From Streptomyces sp. HUAS MG91 (GTDB taxonomy: Bacteria > Actinomycetota > Actinomycetes > Streptomycetales > Streptomycetaceae), in NCBI RefSeq assembly GCF_040529335.1, contig NZ_CP159534.1, forward strand, positions 1-64,000: 64,000 bases of DNA. Reading direction: 5' to 3'. Every line of letters starts with the position of its first letter. Position 1 is the stretch's first letter. Below are positions 8,715 to 18,309 of this stretch, one piece after another. Under the pieces are notes generated by a model. That model was given only the letters and a program-made list of their open reading frames with translations, did not search any database and was not told where the DNA came from. Position numbers and translations under genes: made by a program.

Positions 8715-9356
8715 ATGGATGACATCACGCAACGGGATATCGAGCAGCGGCAGATAGGTGATGCGTGGCGGCGGATCGAGTCTTGGCTGAGCGTGCATGC
8801 CCCAGGAACTCTTGACCGGCTAATAGATGGCGCTTCGGAGTCGCAACTCAGCTCTTTTGGGGGGTCCATAGGAGTGCGGATCCCGGTCGGACTGAAGGAA
8901 TTGTGGAGGCAACGGGCGGGCTCTGGTCCGGATCTGATGATTCCATTCATGCCGGGCCCGTGCTTGCTGATGTCACTTGACGTTGCGCAACGGGTATATC
9001 AGCGGAAAATGGCAGCGCAAACGCGGCGGGGTTCAGCAGCGGAGCGAGTGAGTGACGGCCACGAGCCGGTGACGATCTGGCGGGCTGCCTGGATTCCGTT
9101 CGGCGCGAATGACGTTGATGCATTGTCCGGGCTGTTGCTGGATGCCGAGACCGGCAAGATTTGGGAATGGGACGAGACTCCGACGCGGACACTTCGGTAT
9201 GACTCGCTGACGGAATACGTCGAGGAGATGGCCGACGTCCTTGAAGTGCCATCGCTGGCTGTCGGGGATCGGCCCGGCTTGATGGACGGTCAACTCTGGT
9301 GGGGGGAACCCGAGAATCCCTCCGAACGGGCTCAGTGGGAGCCCTTTACCGGGTGA
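8715..9356 (+). CDS. SUKH (SMI1/KNR4) family protein, possible immunity protein
   Basis: 213 residues from ATG 8715 (MDDITQRDIEQRQIGDAWRR); a GTG three codons upstream is also possible. It has the SMI1/KNR4 layout: helix WRRIESWLSVHAPGTLDRL, the region G.RIPVGLKELWRQRAGSG, and IWRAAWIPFGAND..., where W.PF....GD is typical. It ends in the acidic SLTEYVEEMADVLE helix. SUKH proteins often neutralise nuclease toxins of polymorphic toxin systems. It converges with a secreted NucA/NucB-type protein gene 43 bases away, so a link to that nuclease is an attractive inference but unproven. SUKH members also have non-immunity roles. Confidence 0.85.
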   Translation: MDDITQRDIEQRQIGDAWRRIESWLSVHAPGTLDRLIDGASESQLSSFGGSIGVRIPVGLKELWRQRAGSGPDLMIPFMPGPCLLMSLDVAQRVYQRKMAAQTRRGSAAERVSDGHEPVTIWRAAWIPFGANDVDALSGLLLDAETGKIWEWDETPTRTLRYDSLTEYVEEMADVLEVPSLAVGDRPGLMDGQLWWGEPENPSERAQWEPFTG

Positions 9357-9357
9357 C

Positions 9358-9388
9358 GCGTGGGGTGACACCGAAGGCCACCCCACGC
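9358..9388. terminator. Bidirectional hairpin terminator
   Basis: GCGTGGGGTG / CACCCCACGC forms a perfect 10-bp stem with an 11-base loop between two convergent genes. It can serve both the SUKH gene and the secreted nuclease-like gene. Confidence 0.75.
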
Positions 9389-9399
9389 CTCGCGAGGGG

Positions 9400-11334
9400 C
9401 TAGCTGATCTTCTTCCAGGCGCAGGTGCTGGAGGTAGAGGTGCAGTGTTCGAAGCCGGGGTTGCTCAGGTAGAAGGCGTCGCCGTCCAGCATCCGCCATG
9501 AGGGTGCGGGGAGGTCCGTGAACGCCTGTTCATTCTGGGTTCCGGGTATGGTCGCGCGGCCGCACTTTTCTGCGGTCGAGGGGCCAGACTTGTCGGTTCG
9601 AGTATCGGCGAATATGCCGAAAGAGCTGCCGGAGGGGGCCGCGTAGAGTTGGGCGCACTCGTTGCCATCGGCCACCTGATACTTGTTTCCGGCGTCGGGG
9701 TAGCCGCCGCTCTCGTGCGTTGACGCCATCGAGAACTCGTCACATGTTGGTTCGCCCAGGGCTGCGTCGAGAGGGTGCCGCGTCCACGTTTTCGGGCACA
9801 CCACGGCCCGACTGTCAGCCCTTGTCCACTTGTCGCCCTTGCTGTTTGTCTTGGTGGTGTCGGGGCCGAGGTAGTGCAGGGGGGCATCTCCGGTCCCGGG
9901 TGCACCGGTCATCCGGTGCTGCATGAACCAGTAGTAGGCGCCGGCTGCCGGATAGAGGTTCGTGTCGACCGTGTAGGTGGGCGTGTAGTACGGAAGCACG
10001 CACCCAGGCGTCTGGCTGCCCGTGCTCAGGTCGTCGCAGCGCACCTTGAGTTCATTGCCGCTGGTGCCGAAGTTGGCTTTCGCGGAGAGGTCGAGATCGA
10101 CGTCGACTGCGGCGGTCATGTTCCAGGTGAGGTCGATGGTTTCCTTGCCGGTGCCGGTCCACTTGGTGGTGGTGCTGGCGACCTGAGTCTTGTCGACTTC
10201 GCTGTCCAGCCAGTAGCCCCCGGCGCTCGCGCCGGTCAGGTAGTCCTTCCAGGCCACCTGCGTGCTGGTGCAGTGGTCGCAGACCGTTCCCGCGTTCCAC
10301 GTGAGGCGGACACCGAGCAGTTGCGGGTCGATGGAGGTGGGCGTGACGAAGAGCTGCTGGTCGAACTCCGCGAAGTCGCTGCCGCCGGCTGTCTTGTTCG
10401 GGTAGGCCTTCAACCGCTGCTGGAAGTTGAACGTGGCCATCCCGAAGGGCGGCTTGTCCTTGTCGCCACCGGAAGTGAAGATCAGCTCGGCGCTGCCGAC
10501 GTCATTGAGGCAGGCGTCGTTCCTGGTGATGTAGTCGTGGCCCGACGGCTTGGCGGAGCACCAGGAGACGAGGTCCGGCACCGACGCCTTCGCTGAGAAC
10601 AGAGACTTCTGGCTCTTCTGAGAGGCAGGGTGGAACTTGAGGCAGACCTGGCGGCCCTGGTCATCGGGCTTCGAACAGTTCTTTCCTCCGGACTTGCGGA
10701 TCGCCAACGCGCCGGGGTCGCTGCGGAAGATCTCCTGCGGAGACTCCGCCACCGGGTCGATGCTCGAACTGGCCTGCGGTGCCGGGAACGTCGTGTAGGC
10801 CGCGATGCGGAACTTGGCCCACGGAGACCACTCCGTCTCGTACAGGTGGCCGTCGAACGCGGACGTGTGGAAGGTGTAGGTGACGCCCGGCTTCAGCTTG
10901 CCGGCCGGAACGGTGACCTCGGCCGTCTTGCCGGAGGCCACGGCAGGAGAGACGAGAACGCCGTACTGGTCATCGACCAGCTTGACCTTGTCCTTCGCCT
11001 TGCCATTGGCGTCAGTCGTCCAGACCTCGAAGGTCTCGGTGCTCTTGTCGCCGTCCGCGTCGCTGACGGTATTGCGCAGCACCGTCTCCGGGCTGGTGAC
11101 GCTCCATATCCCGCTGGCCTGCTTGAACTCAGGCCCGGCCTGTGGATTCTGGCCGGACACCGGCCTGCTGTTGGCCGCTGCGGCGCGCGTCTCGGGGCCT
11201 GACGCGGCAAGGCGGGAAGGAGCCGCGTTCGGGTCGGCGCTCACGTCGGACCCAGAGGCAGCCAGAGCCGGACTGGAACCGAGAAGGAGAGCGAGAACGG
11301 CACCTACGGCCGCCCTGCGCACGAACGTGCTCAT
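9400..11334 (-). CDS. Secreted protein with C-terminal NucA/NucB-type nuclease domain
   Basis: 644 residues from ATG 11334. The N-terminus (STFVRRAAVGAVLALLLGSS then PALAASG) is a clear Sec signal peptide; the ten upstream codons are unlikely. Residues ~60-200 look like fibronectin-type or carbohydrate-type beta modules. The middle has several Cys pairs, and the C-terminal ~120 residues carry CDEFSMASTHESGG, matching the CDEYPFAST block of NucA/NucB DNases, followed by GNECAQ. Established: NucB-type enzymes are extracellular DNases. Inference: this is an exported nuclease or an effector with that domain. It is divergent from the large YD-repeat gene (189-base gap), a pairing worth noting. The YF-to-FS change in the motif may alter activity. 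Confidence 0.75.
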   Translation of the reverse strand: MSTFVRRAAVGAVLALLLGSSPALAASGSDVSADPNAAPSRLAASGPETRAAAANSRPVSGQNPQAGPEFKQASGIWSVTSPETVLRNTVSDADGDKSTETFEVWTTDANGKAKDKVKLVDDQYGVLVSPAVASGKTAEVTVPAGKLKPGVTYTFHTSAFDGHLYETEWSPWAKFRIAAYTTFPAPQASSSIDPVAESPQEIFRSDPGALAIRKSGGKNCSKPDDQGRQVCLKFHPASQKSQKSLFSAKASVPDLVSWCSAKPSGHDYITRNDACLNDVGSAELIFTSGGDKDKPPFGMATFNFQQRLKAYPNKTAGGSDFAEFDQQLFVTPTSIDPQLLGVRLTWNAGTVCDHCTSTQVAWKDYLTGASAGGYWLDSEVDKTQVASTTTKWTGTGKETIDLTWNMTAAVDVDLDLSAKANFGTSGNELKVRCDDLSTGSQTPGCVLPYYTPTYTVDTNLYPAAGAYYWFMQHRMTGAPGTGDAPLHYLGPDTTKTNSKGDKWTRADSRAVVCPKTWTRHPLDAALGEPTCDEFSMASTHESGGYPDAGNKYQVADGNECAQLYAAPSGSSFGIFADTRTDKSGPSTAEKCGRATIPGTQNEQAFTDLPAPSWRMLDGDAFYLSNPGFEHCTSTSSTCAWKKIS

Positions 11335-11523
11335 GTGTCTGTGTCTCAACCCAGGTCTCCTCACGATGAGGCGAGTGTGCGGTCCTCGCCGCCAGCCGTT
11401 CTATGCGGGTTGAGGGGACGGCAGCAATACCACTACGTGCCCAATGCACCTATTGATGCTGTGTGTTAGCTGTGACTGATGTCATGGTTGTGCGACACCT
11501 TGTGACCTTCCAGTGCAGATCCT
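11335..11523. promoter_or_regulatory. Divergent intergenic region, nuclease gene / YD-repeat gene
   Basis: 189 bases, less GC-rich than the flanks in its centre (11440-11520), which should carry promoters for both genes. I cannot place boxes reliably. No signal-peptide-like coding sequence for the right-hand gene is found here in any frame. Confidence 0.4.
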
Positions 11524-14500
11524 GTGACCAAATCGCTTGACGCTACGTCCTGTTGCACTCAACGCAACGTAACTGCCGCGGTCGACGTACGCCTCGACTA
11601 CGCGGGGATCCGCCACGCCTTCGGCGGCGACTGGGCTTCACGCCTGACCCTGCGCAGGTTGCCCGCGTGCGTCCTCGTCGAAGGAGCCGAGGGCGCGAAG
11701 GGAGCCAAGGGGGCCAAGAGCGCGAAGGGCTGCGGCACGGGTGAGGAACTGGCCGGCGTCGTCAACGACACCGAGGCGGGCACCCTAACTGCGGCCGTGC
11801 CGCTGAGCGAGCCCACCGACGCCCCGGACGGTGATCCCGTCACCGCTGCTCCCCGCACCGCCCGTTCGGCTACCGGCCTGTCCGCGGCCGACGGCACGGT
11901 GCTTCTGGCTGCGACCGCGACGACCGACGGGGCCGCGGGCGACTTCGGTGCCACCTCACTGGCCCCCTCCTCGACCTGGTCGGCGGGGGGTTCCAACGGC
12001 GGTTTCTCGTGGTCGTACGACCTCGACACACCGGACGTGCCCGGCGGAGCGCAGCCGGAACTCTCCCTTGGCTACAACTCGCAATCCGTGGACGGCCGCA
12101 CGGCCGCGACCAACAACCAGTCGAACTGGATCGGCGACGGCTGGTCGATGGAGCCCGGCTACATCGAGCGCCGCTACATCTCCTGCGCGGACGACGCCAA
12201 GGACGGCAACGGCACCGACAAGAGCGGCGACCAGTGCTGGAAGAGCGACAACGCGGTCCTCAACCTGGGCGGCCAGTCCAACGTTCTGGTCAAGGACGAC
12301 AAGACCGGCGACTGGCACCTGGAGAGCGACGACGGCACCAAGGTCGACAAGCTCGCCAGTACGAACCGCGGCAACGGTGACGACGACGGCGAGTACTGGC
12401 GGGTGACCACCCCGGACGGCACCCGCTACTACTTCGGCTACAACCGCCTGCCGGGCTGGACCGAGGGCAAGGCGGAGACCAACTCCACGTGGACGGTGCC
12501 GGTCTTCGGCAACCAGAAGGGCGAGCCCTGCCACGCCGACGCTTACAAGGACTCGTGGTGCAAGCAGGCGTGGCGCTGGAACCTCGACTACGTCGTGGAC
12601 CCGCACTCCGACGCCATGGCCTACTACTGGAACAAGGAGACCAACTACTACGGCCGCAACGTCAACCCGGACACCGGCGCGTCCACCGCTACCGGCTACG
12701 ACCGGGGCGGCTGGCTCGACCACATCGACTACGGGCTGCGCTCGAACACGATGTACGCCAAGAAGGCCGCCGCGAAGGTGACCTTCACGACGGCCGAGCG
12801 GTGCCTGAGCGACTGCGCCACCTTCGACAAGACGCACGCGAAGAACTGGCCCGACGTTCCCTTCGACCAGTACTGCAAGGCGGGCGAGGAGTGCAAGGAC
12901 CGCTACTCGCCGTCCTTCTGGACGCGTAAGCGCCTCACGAAGATCGACACATCGGTCCTGGTCGGCGACGCCTACGCACCCGTGGACTCCTGGGCGCTGG
13001 CGCACCAGTTCCCCTCGACGGGAGACGGTTCCTCGCCCGCGCTGTGGCTGGCCTCGATCCAGCACACCGGGCACACCGGCACCGGCGACGTCGCCCTGCC
13101 CAAGGTGACGTTCAAGGGCCAGCAGCTCGCCAACCGCGTCGAGGGCGCCACCACCGGCGGCCGCCCCGACCCCGTGCCACCGCTGGTGCGTTACCGCGTC
13201 TACGCCGTGAACACCGAGTCGGGCTCGACGGTCGGCGTCACCTACTCCGCCCCCGACTGCAAGCCGGGCAGCATGCCCGAGCCGGAGTCCAACACCCGGC
13301 GCTGCTATCCGGTGATGTGGTCCCCGCCGGACGCCCCGGCCGCCGACTACGAGCCCTACCTGGACTGGTTCCACTCCTACGTCGTCACGCAGGTGCTGGA
13401 GAGCGACAACACCGGTGGCGCCCCGGTCAAGGAGACCGACTACAGCTACCTCGACGGGCTCGCCTGGGCCAAGGAGCAGGGCGACGAGTTCACCAAGGCC
13501 AAGCACCTCACCTACGGCGACCGCAAGGGCTACGGTCGCGTCCAGGTCCGCACCGGAGCCCCGGCCGAGGGCAAACAGACCCTCACCGAGTACCGCTACT
13601 TCCGAGGCATCACAGGCGCCAAGGTCACGGACCACGAGGGCACTTCGGTCACCGACCACCCCGCGTTCGCCAGGATGACCCGCGAGGAAGCCACGTACAA
13701 CGGCGACGGCGGCACCCTGGAGTCCACCGTCAGCCACACCCCGTGGCGCTCGGCGGCCACCGCGACACACGCCCGCACCGGACTGCCCAAGCAGTACGCC
13801 TACGCGACCGGGGACGGGTCGGAGACCAACCGGACCTCGCTGGGCGACGGCAAGTGGCGCACCACGCGCACCGACCGCACCTTCGACGCAAACGGCCAGG
13901 TGCTGACCGAGTCCGCACTCGGTGACACGGACAAGTCCGGCGACGAGGAGTGCACCACCACCTCGTACGCGAAGAACGCCGACCGGAACATCCTCACCCT
14001 TGTCAAGGAGGCCAGGACCACGGCGGTCGCCTGCGGCACGCCCCCGTCCCTGCCCGCCGATCTGGTGTCCGTCGAGCGCCATTACTACGACGACGCCGAC
14101 GGTCTCGACACCGCGCCCGTCAAGGGCGACGTGACGCGCCTGGACGAACAGGACGACAAGGGCACCGGCTACCTCACCACCGCGACCCACACCTACGACC
14201 AGCACGGCCGTGAGCTGACCGAGACCGACGCGGACGGCAAGACGAGCAGGACCGCCTACAGCCCGGCGACCCTGACCGCACCGATCTCCGTCACCGAGAC
14301 CGACGCGCTCGGCCACACCACGACCACCACCTACGACCCCGCGCGCGCCCTCGCGACAGCCGTCGTGGACCCCAATGGCAAGCGGGCCGACGCCGAGTAC
14401 GACGGTCTGGGCCGCGCGGTACGCTCCTGGACCCCGAGTTGGCCCAAGAGCGCCCACGCAGGACAGCCCGCCGCCGAGTACGCCTACACCGTGTCGGCCA

Positions 14501-17500
14501 CCGCCGCCAACGTGATCGCCACCAAGGCACTCCAGTACGACGGTTCCTACGCCACCACCTACGAGATCCTCGACGGTCTGCTGCGCCCGCGCGAGACGCA
14601 GACCTGGGCGCTGGGCACCAAGGACCGCCTGGTCACCGAAACGTTGTACGACACCCGGGGCAACACCTGGAAGACGTACGACTCGTACTACGCCGAGGGC
14701 GCTCCTTCCGCGCAGCTGACCAGCGCTCCCGACAACAAGATCCCGTCCATGACGGAGAACGTCCACGACGGCCTGAACCGGGTGACCGCGGCGATATCGC
14801 GCACCTACGGCGACGAGACCTGGCGCACCCGTACCGAATACGCAGGTGACCGCACCACCGTGATCCCGCCCTCCGGCGGGAAGGCGACCACGACGGTCAC
14901 CGACGCCCTCGGCCGCACCAGCGAACTGCTCGAGTACACCGACACGGCCCGCACCGCCTCGCAGAAGACCACGTACACCTACGGCAAGTACGACGAGCCG
15001 GTGAAGGTCACCGACCCGGCCGGCAACGCTTGGACATACACCTTCGACGCGCGCGGTCAGCAGACCCGCGCCGACGACCCGGACAAGGGCGTCACCACCA
15101 CCACGTACGACAAGCTCGGCCGCGCCTCGACGGTCACCGACGCGCGCGGGACCACGCTCACCAGCAGCTACGACGCGCTCGGCCGTGAGACGGCCCTGAA
15201 GAAGGGAAGCACGACCCTCACCGAGCACACCTACGACACGGTCGCCAAGGGCCAGCCCGCCACCAGCACCCGCTACGTGGACGGCAAGGCGTACACCAGC
15301 GGTGTCACGGCCTACAACGACGCCTATCAGCCCACCGCCAGCACCGTCACCATCCCCGCCGAGGCCGGTTCCGTCGCCGGGACCTACGGCTACAACAAGT
15401 ACACGGGCCAGCAGGAGTGGCTGAAGCAGCCGGCCGTCGGCAACCTCCCCAGTGAGCGCGTCACCACGGTCTACGGACCGGGCAACCAGCCGTTGAAGAC
15501 CACGGCCGGAGCGATCGTCCTCGTCGGCAACAGCGTGTACGACGTGTGGGCGCGCCCCACCCGTACCGAGTACGGCACGCTGGGCAAGAAGGTCTACCGC
15601 AGCCGGGCCTACGACCTCCAGACCGGTCGCCTCACCCGGCAGACCACCGACCGCGACCTGGCGCCCCAGCGTATCGACGACTCCACCTGGAGCTACGACG
15701 ACGCCGGGAACATCACCGGGCTGACCACCGCCTCGGGCCAGGACGCGAGCCGTACCGTGGACACCCAGTGCTTCACACAGGACGCGCTCGGCCGCCTCAC
15801 CGAGGCGTGGACCGCGGCAAAGGACTGCGCGGCGAAACCGTCCGCGAGCACCGTCGGCGGACCGTCCGCCTACTGGCAGTCCTTCACCTACGACGCCCTC
15901 GGGAACCGCACCCGGCAGACCGACCATGGCACGAGGGCCCTCGCGGGCGCCGACGCCACGACCACGTACACCCAGCCCGCGGCGGGCAAGCCGCTCCCGC
16001 ACGCCGTGCAGAGCGCGACCGTGAAGGGCGGCGCGAACGACGGCCGCGAGGACAGCTTCGGCTACGACGCGGCCGGCAATACGACGGACCGCACGGTGGA
16101 CGGCCGCCAGCAGAAGCTCGCCTGGGACGACGAGGGAGCCCTCAAGTCCCTGACCGAGAATGGCAAGAGCACCAGCTACGTCTACGATGCCGACGGCAAC
16201 CGTCTCCTGTCCCACGAGGCCGACGGCAGTACGACACTGACGCTGCCCGGCGACAACCAGCTCACCGTCACCGCGGCCGGCGTCAAGGAGGCCACCCGCT
16301 ACTACAAGCACGGCGACGAAACCGTGGCGATGCGAGGCAGCAAGGGTTTCTCCTTCCTGATCAACGACCACCAGGGCACGGCGATGACCGCCGTGGCGGC
16401 CGGCACGCTGGTCGTCACCCGGCGCAAGCAGCTCCCCTTCGGGCAGCTGCGCTCGGAGGAGAGCGACGAACTCCCCGGCCCTCGGGGCTTCGTGGGCGGC
16501 ACCACCGATCCGACCGGCCTCACCCACCTGGGCGCGCGCGAATACGACCCGTCCCTGGGCCGCTTCCTCTCCGTCGACCCGGTCATCCAGACGGACGAGC
16601 CGGCGCAGATGAACGCGTACTCGTACGCCCACAACAGCCCGATCAGCCAATCGGACCCGGACGGACTGCGGCCCCTGGGTCCCACGGACGGCGGCCAGAG
16701 CACGGACGACCGCTGGGCGGCGGACCGGGGCATGAACGCGGGCTACGTCTACAAGAACGGAAAATGGGTCTGGAAGCAGACGCCGAAGAAGGACAAGACG
16801 TCCAGGAAGAAGTACGCGGCGTACCGAGCCAATCCGGCCCACTACATGATCGACGACGGTCATGCCAAGGCCCAGCAGCGCAAGTGGGCGGCGGACCGCC
16901 GCAAGGCAGAGGCGGCACGTCAGGCGGCACAGGCCATCAAGCGTGCCCAGGCGGAGCTCCGTAAGAAGGACGGCATCTTCGGCAACATCATGAAGGGCAA
17001 CTGGGGCGCCGCCTGGGACAACACCAAAAGCTCAAGTCTCGGATCGTGGGTCGGCGACCACTGGGACGACATCAAGACCTACTCCACGCTGGTCGGTTTC
17101 GGGGTGTGCATCGTCGCCTCGGCCGGAACCTGCATCGTGGTCGGTGCGGGTATAGCCACGGCGAAGTTCCTCGGGGACGGCGTCGGCTACGGAAACTGGG
17201 ACGTGGCCGCCTATTCCAAGGATCTGGCGTGGACAGCCGTCGGAGGGGGCAGCGGGGCGGTCTACGGCCGGCTGGCCGGCGGAGCGAAGAGCTGGGGCGC
17301 CGCCTACAGGGGCAACGCGATCGCCCGTGTTCCACGCGCCTACCGGACCAAGGTGCCGGGTGTTCGCGGCGTCGGCGGCGGAGCCAAGAGCTGGGTCACC
17401 GCTGACAACCCCAAGGGCGCCATCGACTGGGGAACCACCTACGGCAATATGAGCATCAACGCGGGATTCAACACAGGGTTCTGCGGCTCCGGGAACGCGA

Positions 17501-17529
17501 GCCTCGGAGCCTACCGCGGATACTGCTGA
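11524..17529 (+). CDS. Giant YD-repeat (RHS) protein with variable C-terminal tail
   Basis: 2001 residues. The N-terminal ~120 residues (DYAGIRHAFGGDWASRLTL) match an internal region of Streptomyces RHS proteins. Then comes the beta-rich SpvB/TcaC-like head (GGFSWSYDLDTPDVPGG, ELSLGYNSQSVDGRT), followed by many YD units of the type Y-D-x(2)-G-x(2-4)-T. The RHS core ends at GRFLSVDPV (~1679). The tail (~1690-2001) is Lys/Ala-rich, contains a glycine-rich hydrophobic stretch (~1850-1885) and no toxin domain I recognise. RHS shells encapsulate and release C-terminal toxins. Oddity: the usual signal peptide and first ~150 residues are missing; the best start is GTG 11524. The gene may be truncated at its 5' end, or the protein is exported by another route. 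Confidence 0.88.
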   Translation: MTKSLDATSCCTQRNVTAAVDVRLDYAGIRHAFGGDWASRLTLRRLPACVLVEGAEGAKGAKGAKSAKGCGTGEELAGVVNDTEAGTLTAAVPLSEPTDAPDGDPVTAAPRTARSATGLSAADGTVLLAATATTDGAAGDFGATSLAPSSTWSAGGSNGGFSWSYDLDTPDVPGGAQPELSLGYNSQSVDGRTAATNNQSNWIGDGWSMEPGYIERRYISCADDAKDGNGTDKSGDQCWKSDNAVLNLGGQSNVLVKDDKTGDWHLESDDGTKVDKLASTNRGNGDDDGEYWRVTTPDGTRYYFGYNRLPGWTEGKAETNSTWTVPVFGNQKGEPCHADAYKDSWCKQAWRWNLDYVVDPHSDAMAYYWNKETNYYGRNVNPDTGASTATGYDRGGWLDHIDYGLRSNTMYAKKAAAKVTFTTAERCLSDCATFDKTHAKNWPDVPFDQYCKAGEECKDRYSPSFWTRKRLTKIDTSVLVGDAYAPVDSWALAHQFPSTGDGSSPALWLASIQHTGHTGTGDVALPKVTFKGQQLANRVEGATTGGRPDPVPPLVRYRVYAVNTESGSTVGVTYSAPDCKPGSMPEPESNTRRCYPVMWSPPDAPAADYEPYLDWFHSYVVTQVLESDNTGGAPVKETDYSYLDGLAWAKEQGDEFTKAKHLTYGDRKGYGRVQVRTGAPAEGKQTLTEYRYFRGITGAKVTDHEGTSVTDHPAFARMTREEATYNGDGGTLESTVSHTPWRSAATATHARTGLPKQYAYATGDGSETNRTSLGDGKWRTTRTDRTFDANGQVLTESALGDTDKSGDEECTTTSYAKNADRNILTLVKEARTTAVACGTPPSLPADLVSVERHYYDDADGLDTAPVKGDVTRLDEQDDKGTGYLTTATHTYDQHGRELTETDADGKTSRTAYSPATLTAPISVTETDALGHTTTTTYDPARALATAVVDPNGKRADAEYDGLGRAVRSWTPSWPKSAHAGQPAAEYAYTVSATAANVIATKALQYDGSYATTYEILDGLLRPRETQTWALGTKDRLVTETLYDTRGNTWKTYDSYYAEGAPSAQLTSAPDNKIPSMTENVHDGLNRVTAAISRTYGDETWRTRTEYAGDRTTVIPPSGGKATTTVTDALGRTSELLEYTDTARTASQKTTYTYGKYDEPVKVTDPAGNAWTYTFDARGQQTRADDPDKGVTTTTYDKLGRASTVTDARGTTLTSSYDALGRETALKKGSTTLTEHTYDTVAKGQPATSTRYVDGKAYTSGVTAYNDAYQPTASTVTIPAEAGSVAGTYGYNKYTGQQEWLKQPAVGNLPSERVTTVYGPGNQPLKTTAGAIVLVGNSVYDVWARPTRTEYGTLGKKVYRSRAYDLQTGRLTRQTTDRDLAPQRIDDSTWSYDDAGNITGLTTASGQDASRTVDTQCFTQDALGRLTEAWTAAKDCAAKPSASTVGGPSAYWQSFTYDALGNRTRQTDHGTRALAGADATTTYTQPAAGKPLPHAVQSATVKGGANDGREDSFGYDAAGNTTDRTVDGRQQKLAWDDEGALKSLTENGKSTSYVYDADGNRLLSHEADGSTTLTLPGDNQLTVTAAGVKEATRYYKHGDETVAMRGSKGFSFLINDHQGTAMTAVAAGTLVVTRRKQLPFGQLRSEESDELPGPRGFVGGTTDPTGLTHLGAREYDPSLGRFLSVDPVIQTDEPAQMNAYSYAHNSPISQSDPDGLRPLGPTDGGQSTDDRWAADRGMNAGYVYKNGKWVWKQTPKKDKTSRKKYAAYRANPAHYMIDDGHAKAQQRKWAADRRKAEAARQAAQAIKRAQAELRKKDGIFGNIMKGNWGAAWDNTKSSSLGSWVGDHWDDIKTYSTLVGFGVCIVASAGTCIVVGAGIATAKFLGDGVGYGNWDVAAYSKDLAWTAVGGGSGAVYGRLAGGAKSWGAAYRGNAIARVPRAYRTKVPGVRGVGGGAKSWVTADNPKGAIDWGTTYGNMSINAGFNTGFCGSGNASLGAYRGYC

Positions 17530-17537
17530 CAAAAGCC

Positions 17538-17582
17538 GCCGCAGGGGCGAAGGAAGCACAGGTCCTCCTCCGCCCCTGCGGC
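17538..17582 (+). terminator. Hairpin between the YD-repeat gene and its downstream gene
   Basis: GCCGCAGGGGCG / CGCCCCTGCGGC is a perfect 12-bp stem with a 21-base loop, starting eight bases after the stop. It can terminate or attenuate transcription into the small membrane-protein gene at 17634. Confidence 0.65.
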
Positions 17583-17633
17583 GCTCCGTCACGCACACCG
17601 TACTCCCGGAACAGAAAAGGAAACGAGCACAGC

Positions 17634-18176
17634 GTGTCGAAGGAACGCGAGAACGAAATCCTGCGCAGGACATCGTTCACGATCCTGTCGTGGGTCGTCA
17701 CCATCGGCTTCGGGTTGGTGGCAGTCGGCCTCGTCATCAGCCTCACTTACCACTTCGAAGGCGGGCCGACCGCCGGTTTGGCAGCCTGTCTCTTCGTCAT
17801 CGCGCTCAGCCGACGCATCATGGGCTCGCACATCGTTCTGGGTTCCTCTGCCCTGACCGTCGTCAACCCACTGATCACCTTCACCGTGCCGTACGGTGCC
17901 GTGACGGAAGTGCGGGGCGGAGGCGGAGAAACCCTCAATCTCGTCACACGAGCGGGGGACGAGATCTACTGCACAGCATTCGGCGGGTCGATCATCGACC
18001 GGTTCGTGAGTTCAGCAGACCGCGCCTGCGAGCGCATCGAGCGGCAGATCAGGCGCGGACGCAAAGGCTCACGACAGGCCCCGGTGACGAAGAAGTTCAC
18101 CGTCTCGTGGATCGCCGATGGCTGCGCCCTCGGTGCCGTGGTCTGCGCGGTCATGGCCGGCGTCCTTGGGGTCTGA
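17634..18176 (+). CDS. Membrane protein, candidate immunity partner of the YD-repeat protein
   Basis: 180 residues from GTG 17634. A first long hydrophobic hairpin (FTILSWVVTIGFGLVAVGLV, then AGLAACLFVIAL) is followed by a beta-rich PH-like region (ALTVVNPLITFTVPYGAVTE and GETLNLVTRAGDEIY), a basic linker, and a final hydrophobic helix (GCALGAVVCAVMAGVLGV). The layout resembles small PH-domain membrane proteins. It follows the YD-repeat gene by 104 bases on the same strand, with a hairpin between them. In polymorphic toxin loci the gene straight after the toxin is usually the immunity gene. That role is an inference from position only; no known immunity family is recognised. Confidence 0.6.
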   Translation: MSKERENEILRRTSFTILSWVVTIGFGLVAVGLVISLTYHFEGGPTAGLAACLFVIALSRRIMGSHIVLGSSALTVVNPLITFTVPYGAVTEVRGGGGETLNLVTRAGDEIYCTAFGGSIIDRFVSSADRACERIERQIRRGRKGSRQAPVTKKFTVSWIADGCALGAVVCAVMAGVLGV

Positions 18177-18309
18177 AGCCCAGGCGTCGTCTCAGACGTC
18201 GGCAGCTTGAGAAGCTGTGCCAGAACCGGTGATCAGTGACGTTCCGTAAGAAGCCGCTTCTGAGAGGCATGCCGCCCTCGATCGGTTCGCCGAGTTCGCC
18301 GACGCCTGA

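Noticed and set aside
13500..16600. Possible CRISPR-like or tandem-repeat array
   Set aside because: The repeats are imperfect YD codon repeats within one reading frame, with no constant spacer length.
11956..16863. A 1635-residue open frame antisense to the YD-repeat gene
   Set aside because: It is the mirror of a GC-rich repetitive gene; the translation is Val/Gly/Arg-rich and has no start context or domain. The sense strand has clear RHS motifs.
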